Below are positions 57,720 through 64,000 of a stretch of DNA of 64,000 bases, piece by piece. This stretch comes from Ricinus communis (lineage: Eukaryota; Streptophyta; Magnoliopsida; Malpighiales; Euphorbiaceae). A model generated the notes under the pieces. The model was not told the DNA's origin, made no database searches, and saw only the letters and a program-made list of their open reading frames with translations. The first letter of the stretch is position 1, and every line of letters begins with the position of its first letter. The stretch lies in NCBI RefSeq assembly GCF_019578655.1, contig NC_063256.1, forward strand, positions 25,964,342 through 26,028,341, written 5' to 3'. A program made the translations under genes and the position numbers.

Positions 57720-60700
57720 AAGTGTAGCTTTCCTTGGTCATTCTCTAGGTTCGGTTTGACTCTTGCGGTGCGAAGGCAAGAAATTTTATATTGAAGAATT
57801 CACATTGATTTCAGATGGTGCTTCATTGAGGTCCATTGACCAAGTCGCATTTGATTAGGTGCTAAATTTTGGCACATAACCTTTATCTAGGCTTTGCAAA
57901 GTGGATCTATTATTATCAACCATAAACCTATGGGACATTTCTATATTGTTTATTTCAAGTATTTGCCTATATGTTTAGGAACTAGGTCACGAAATTTGGA
58001 ACTCTGTCGGGACTTCAACCGATTGATGCTTATCTTTGGTAGTGTGGGGATCATGGAGAGTGTTCCTTTTCTTGATTATATAAATATATATGCGTCTGTC
58101 TAAAATTTCAATTTCTTTCAGAAGTTTATTCTTTTATTTTCTTCTCTTTTGCACGTCACGTCTCTCAAGCATACACCTAATTATGCACCTTTAATAACTA
58201 TGTTTGATCATATATTACTTATCCTTGTCTTCCAGACATTTCATTGTTTGAACTATTGAACAATATTTTGAGGACTATAATGGATGACCTAAATGCTGCA
58301 TTTGCTTTAACATAAGATGTAAATGTCCTTCCGACTTTCATGGAGCGGGTAAATGATTAGTGAATATAAGGCCTTTTAGGGTTATAGTGCCTAATTTTTT
58401 ATTAATCATTGAGCTTTTAAATTCTTTATACTCGGGTCTCTTGTTGCATATCCAAAGGTAAAGGGATGTGGCATGACCCTTTACATTAGTGATAGACAAT
58501 TGGCTCTTTCATACCTTGCTGCCATGCGGTATTGCATCGATACACACCATATTGTGGAGCATTGCAATGCTCATGGTCATAAAGTAAAGCATTGCTTTTA
58601 ATCTTCACGCATTTATTTTTTATAATGACATGTTTTATATTATGTTTAAATATATAACTGCATCTCATACTTTCAGTTGATTTGTATTATTATGAGATTT
58701 GTTTTATAATGTAGTTGTTTATATTTTTAGCTATGTGTTTCTTAGTCAGTGGAATGATGGCTATACCTCCATATGTAATTTGTTTTAACACTTCCTGTTC
58801 TTTCTTGTATATCTTCTTCCCTTGCAGGTGACATGCTGCTTGCATGTAGTGGCCTTTCAAGAAACTGTGTTTGTTCAAGAATATGCAGATATTATTGGTA
58901 CTTATCTTCATAATCTCTTTATATTGTTCACAGCTTAAAATTTTTCCCACTGATTTTAAAATTATAGTGCATTCTTTTGATCAATGGATAGCCTTCATAA
59001 AGTTTCATTGCTGCCACTGCAATTTTTTCTCATTATTCTTTTCCCAGTTTGATATAATATATCGTGAAGTCTCAATGTTCTCTAGTTATTAATTATTGTG
59101 AATATACGTTGTTAGGAAAGTCTTTCAATCTTGAATTGGTGGCTTGAATAGTTCATGAAACCTCAAATTGAACCTTGTATAGTTATACCAATAAGGTTTT
59201 GATGTAGGACGAATTTAGGAAACCTATTCTATATTGATTTCTTGAAAAAATAAAGGTTAAGATTGAATTTCATATCTGATTTAGCAGAAATTCTGATATG
59301 AAATAGAGGAATAGAAAAGAAAAGACAAGAAAACTTCTAAGAGTCAAGACATCGAAGGTTTCGGATCACACCTAAAGAAGATTTAAACATACAATTCTAG
59401 ACCAACAATTTGCAGGAAATATTTGTTAATAAACTTGGAAAACTTTTAATAATAATTGTTATAAGCCTAGATATTTATAGGCTAAACTAATCCTACCACT
59501 ACTAAATTAAGTTAAACTTTTAATTCGCGCTTAAAATAAATAAAGACTTTTAAAAATGAATTTTAACTATTGTTCCAGCAAAACTGGAAATTACAGAAAT
59601 TCCCCTTGCAAAGCTAGAAATTATGGAAATACCTTTTAGGTGTTGAAATTATAAAATTAGACCAAAACACTAAATCTCATGATTCTTTGAATTTTATTTT
59701 TCTTGATATCAGGTTCATAGTGAGTTTCAGAGTTAGGAGAACTGTGCAGGTTGGGATTGCAACAAATTTGTCTTTTAGAACATATATACAATTAAAGAAA
59801 CATGCACTAAATTCAGTATTGTAAGACTATGATAGCTTGCTCTGACTATTTTTGAGAGTAATAGCTTTTCTATTATTTTTTCACTGTTGTGTGCATGTTA
59901 ACAAACTTAATACTTACTTGTTCATGACTGGTGCAGGTTGCCCTATTGTATTACCACGAGTATTAGGTGTTGTTATTCTTGGTGTTGTTGCCGTAAAATA
60001 TGCCAGTCTCAGTGAGGCCATGATGGCCCTGAATGCAGCCGGTCAGGGATGCATGAGCTCTTATTTCTAAATCTTCAGTTCAATTCATAACTTTTATGAC
60101 ATATAACTACATACAAAACAATAAATGACTAGGGGAGAGGTTTTAAGTGAGTGCAAAACATAATGCAACTTTTCTTATGCGTTCTGTTTTTGCTAGAATT
60201 CCAATTAGTCATTGTTTTCTCTTGGTTCGTTCCATTCCCTCCACCTTTCTCCACCTCTCTAAGAAATAAATGAGAAAAATAGACAAAACGACTTTGAAGG
60301 AAGTATTACTTCAATGACGTTGACCTCAATTATGCTACAAAATTTTATAGATCAGTTGTGAAAAAATAAATCTAAAGGCCCTTGCTTAAGATCGGGGCTT
60401 GAAGGTGATGGTAGAATTTAACAACCCATGACAGACTTTACCTTATTGCTCCTTCAAAGTTTTGGTGTTTTATGTATTATAGAGAAGAAGTTGCAGAAAT
60501 TGCCTAAATGAGTTTTCACTTGCATTTTGTTTCTTATGCCATATTTTAGCACTGTCTAGGTCTAGTCATTTGGTTGAAGTTTGATTACATTAATAAACCA
60601 CCTCTGCATAGCCTTAAACTACATTAATTTATTTTTCTACGCAGCACTGCCTTTACTAGTCAATATGTTTTGAATAGTTATCTATTATGTTTGATTAGTA

Positions 60701-61088
60701 ACAACTTGCTATTTTATTGTCAACGGTACATAGATTGGCTCCCGTTAATTTCAAAATCAATAGGAGTTGTATGTTAATGCAAACTGAGAGGACTGTAGCT
60801 ACTAACCTGGATATTCTAAAATGTAAGTAGTACGCTAACTTTGGGATTAAGACTTGTGCAAACTGTTCTATTATGTCGTCATATATATTTTTTATTAATA
60901 TCCACTTGATTCAATGTAATTAACCTGACTCTTTTCCAGGTTATTCATCCATCAAAAGACCCCAAGTTGAAGCAGTATCATGATGCCAAATACCGAGTAT
61001 TCCGGGAGCTTTATAAGCAGCAACTATCTCAATGTGCATTAATTGCTAAAGCTTGGAATAGGTCCTGCTGCTACTCAGGACTTGTGTA
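57720..61088 (+). pseudogene. FGGY carbohydrate kinase pseudogene, copy 3
   Basis: The most complete copy, but strongly decayed. Pieces: 57,727-57,760 (FP then a broken GHxLG); about 57,975-58,070 (frameshifted, ending VGIMESVPF); about 58,240-58,350 (LFELLNN, then a stop before DVNVLP); about 58,437-58,580 (frameshifted); about 58,829-58,898 (GDMLLACSGLS); 59,937-60,047 (CPIVLPR, GVVAVKYASLSEAMMALNAAGQ-like, intact); and 60,940-61,088 (SKDPKLKQYHDAKYRVFREL, ending at a stop near 61,088). The CGTSTCHM exon is missing between 58,090 and 58,240. A 512-bp solo LTR sits in the intron at 59,200. It may be the source of or a sister to copies 1 and 4. Confidence 0.8.
59200..59711. mobile_element. 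Solo LTR in an intron of FGGY copy 3
   Basis: It starts TGATGTAGG and ends TTGATATCA, with flanks GGTTT and GGTTC (5-bp duplication with one mismatch). The equivalent intron of copy 1 (near 51,765) is uninterrupted. It contains a TATA-like TATTTATAGGC near 59,470. No coding sequence. Confidence 0.75.
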
Positions 61089-61447
61089 AACTTGTGCAGG
61101 ATCATAAGAGTTGATAAAATCTCAGAAAGAAATCTTTGCAAAGTTGATTGGCATTTTCATCAGGTACATAACCCGGAGATTTTAGCAGTTCGAGCTACGA
61201 AAATAAATGATGCTTCCGATTTTTGTTTTTCTTATCAACTTGTTATTGATTCCGCCATTGGAATGGCTTCACATTTAAAGCCTCAAGGTCTTTGACTAGA
61301 AAGTTTCGAACAATCTCATGTCTTTCTAGACTAATGGTTCTACGTGAATTAAATGGAGGCAGAGAGAGGTTATCTGATATCTGCAATTTGCATAATATTT
61401 AAATAAACTACATAAAGAGAAAAAGAAACTATCAATGTAAACAAAAA
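61089..61447. other. 3' flank of FGGY copy 3
   Basis: A 67-codon open frame (61,092-61,295) follows the kinase stop but shows no recognisable domain. It may include 3' UTR. Confidence 0.4.
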
Positions 61448-61798
61448 ATTGTGTTTGATAAAGTTATCTATAGTTGGTGCTGTTTATATGTTTAATGATG
61501 TAGACATCAATTTAATTATTTTTTCTCCTTTTTATTAAAGTATCGTATTTATTATTCTTCCAGAAGAATTTAATTAAAAGAAATAACAAATATTTTATTT
61601 TAATATTAAATTAGTATTTTTAAGGGATATAAGAAATAATTTAAATTGTTATTTCTTTGTAAAAAAATTCAAATTAAGTTATTTTAAATTAAAATTAAAA
61701 GAATAGTAAATAAGATTAACTAAATAATAAAAAGGTTAATTTAGTCTATTCATTTTAAAACTAAGAGTTGGTGAAAAGCTTCAAATTTGAGTTGTGAA
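61448..61798. mobile_element. Internal fragment of the Tourist-like MITE
   Basis: Reverse complement of about 105-455; both terminal repeats are missing. It lies exactly between FGGY copies 3 and 4. Confidence 0.75.
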
Positions 61799-61809
61799 TT
61801 GAATACTAG

Positions 61810-62775
61810 TTTTTTATGACTGATAGCTTGCTCTGACTACTTTTGAGAATAATAGTTTTCGGTTATTTTTTCAATGTTGTGCATGTTAACAAACTTAATG
61901 CTTACTTGTTCATGGTAGTGCAGTTGCCCTATTATACTACCACGAGAAAGCAAGCTGTTCTATTGGGTATTGCTATTCTTGGTCTTTATTCTTTAAAAGA
62001 TATGCCAATCTCATGAGGTGTGAGGGCCTTGAATGCGGCCGGTCGGTATGCATGACATCTTGTTTGAATTTGCAATTGAATAACTTTTATGACATATCAC
62101 TAGATGCGAACAATAAATGATTAGGACAATGTTTTTCGGTAAGTACACAATATAATGAAACTTTCTTGTTCGTTCTATTTCTACTGGAACTCCTATTAGT
62201 CATTGTTTTCTCCTAGTCCATCCCACTCCCTCCACCTCTCTCTAAGGAAATAAATGAAAAACGGACAAAAGGACTTTGAACAAAGTATTACTCCAATGAT
62301 ATTAACTGCAAATCAATTATGCTACAAATTTTTATAAATCGGTTGTGAATTTTTAAATAAATCCAAAGGCCCTTGCGTAAGATTGGTGCTTAAAGTTGAT
62401 AGTAAAATTTGGCAACACATGTGAGTAAGTTCTATGAACTTAGAGCCAAGCTGGCTAGGGATTGACTGATCGACTTCTTGAATGAAGTTCTAAGTGCCTA
62501 ATACCTAGCTTGTCTACTAGATTTTGTTTTTAACCTTTAAATATACTATTATGATTTTTAAGACCGGCTGCAAATATCCAAATTCAGTAAACCTGCAATA
62601 AGCAGGTAAGTACCTTAAGGCATATTTTACTTCATTGTTCCTTCAATGTTTTGGTGTTTTGTGTATTGTAGAGAAAAAGTTGCAGAAAATGCCTAGATGA
62701 ACCTGCACTCTGCATTCTATTTCTTTTGCAATGCTTTAGCACTGCCCAGATCTAGCCATTTGATTGATGTTTTGG
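61810..62775 (+). pseudogene. FGGY carbohydrate kinase pseudogene, copy 4 (one exon)
   Basis: Intron and exon sequence matching 59,825-60,560 of copy 3. The exon (about 61,923-62,048) starts CPIILPRES, then shifts frame and has stops; the LNAAG end is recognisable as broken sequence near 62,030. The following intron matches to about 62,760 with an extra ~200-bp stretch (62,420-62,620). No further exon follows before an R1 copy begins. Confidence 0.7.
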
Positions 62776-62784
62776 TTACATTTA

Positions 62785-64000
62785 CATGTCCTCTTGCCTG
62801 AGTAAGTTAGAATGTACCAATTTAGTTTTAATTTATATCCCTTTTATTTTTAAATTTAATATCTTAAGTAACCATTTTTATGGTAATTGTTTTTTTTTCT
62901 CTCTACATATTCTCTACAATTTTTACTATTCACCATCCTCTACCTCTAGTTATCTCTATGTATGTCTATGGTAAAGTCCTCTTTGATCAAATCCAACTCC
63001 ATTTCTAAGATTAGTACCTTTACATCATCTCTAAATAATTTCATGATTAGGTTAGTAGCTAATCTTTAATTTTATTAAGTTTCATGATGAAGTGAGTAAG
63101 AGCTTTGGGTTACTTCAAATGATGATTATTGACTATGTTGGAATATTTTTTTTTTCTTCTTTCAATTGCTTTATTTTTTTTATGATTGAATTTAATTGCT
63201 TGTGACAGTGTGATGAGAATTGTAGTGTGTATCACATGTGGGGATGGGTAATAGGATTAGAACTTAAGAATTTGTAAACTCTCATTTGTCTATTTCTGAT
63301 TATATAACCCACAGTTATCAAGTGCGCCGCATGAAGCTTAGTTATGAAGCGTCATACTGTGAGTAGTATATTGTTTATATATGTATATGCATTATCCACT
63401 CTCCCCTTTGCATTAAGCATGCCTTTAAATGCGAAAGAGATTGATAACACTTAGTGATTAATATGATATGCATGCATGCATTATGTGAAAAATATATTTT
63501 AATTGTATAACGAGATTGAGTTAGAACCTCTTAGATGATGGGGCAATCATTGGACTATGGGTGCAGGCTTGACATGTAATACTAGTCTAGAAGTGCTTTG
63601 TTATTCTTATTATGACTATTATTGTTGCTTGTTGTTTATTGAAGTTGATGTGGTTGGTTGTGTTTGTATCATTACGAGGTTAATTAGTCGTCAGAAAAAA
63701 ATACTACCGCTATCCAAATAGATTGATTGGATAGCAAAAGTGGGGAGACCCTCTCGGTTTTGAAGAGGATCATATTTGTAACGGATTACTAGAGAGTTCG
63801 AAAGTCAGATGTCTAAAACATTATGATCCACGAGACTTCAAAATGAACCTATATATAAGGTATGAATCTATATATCTTGAAAAGTAAATTATAAGCATTT
63901 TAAAAAGGATTGAAAATATTCTTAAGATGGGTTTATCATTTTCTCTAAGTTTTGAACTTGAACATTATGTCCGATGGTATTTCAGTAGTCTTCACATGTA
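62785..64000 (-). repeat. R1 copy running off the window
   Basis: Reverse complement of R1 parts equivalent to 2,545-2,460, 8,790-8,640, 8,130-8,110 and then 4,310-3,430. Most of the 222-bp-duplication segment is missing. It continues beyond 64,000. Confidence 0.8.

Overview
This window looks like nuclear DNA of a dicot plant. It is very AT-rich, it has GT-AG introns, and it holds plant-specific families: xyloglucan endotransglucosylase/hydrolase (XTH), a Tork/Tnt1-like copia element with an initiator-Met primer site, a FAR1/MULE transposase and a plant endogenous pararetrovirus (Caulimoviridae). I could not name the species. I found no intact host gene. The window is a graveyard of transposons, duplicated repeats and broken gene copies.

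Layout. 1-2.5 kb: a Tourist-like MITE and the 3' end of a Ty3/gypsy element. 2.46-8.1 kb: almost three tandem 1.9-kb units of a dispersed repeat (called R1 here), joined through a perfect palindrome. 7.75-17.4 kb: left arm of an old inverted duplication whose right arm is 44.6-48.4 kb; both arms carry R1 sequence and a two-exon XTH pseudogene. Only the left arm holds a 5.66-kb insertion: a solo LTR with a 5S-rRNA-like segment, itself split at a (TA)n tract by scrambled pararetrovirus fragments. 18.2-32.8 kb: one copia element with a nested 1.3-kb solo LTR, shown twice because two contigs overlap across a 500-N gap (14,548-22,082 is repeated as 22,583-30,160). 35.8-37.1 kb: another solo LTR with a perfect target-site duplication. 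37.5-42.2 kb: a decayed Mutator-like element with a FAR1-type transposase, an antisense Ulp1-element-like remnant and several minisatellite arrays sharing the core AGGTTCATT. 42.9-45.6 kb: two XTH pseudogenes on the minus strand. 49.2-62.8 kb: four partial, decayed copies of a FGGY carbohydrate kinase gene, interleaved with R1 copies, a solo LTR and a MITE fragment.

Two quality issues affect every call. First, the 22-kb gap separates overlapping contig ends, so the features at 22.6-30.2 kb are very probably not a second locus. Second, almost-identical copies differ mostly at CAG/CTG trinucleotides, and splice acceptors show the same change (CAG to CGG or CG). That pattern suggests long-read base-calling error at methylated CHG sites, so some frameshifts in the pseudogenes may not be real.

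The parts do not form a pathway. What links them is history: segmental duplication, inversion, and nested insertion, in an order that can be partly read from which arm or copy carries which insertion.
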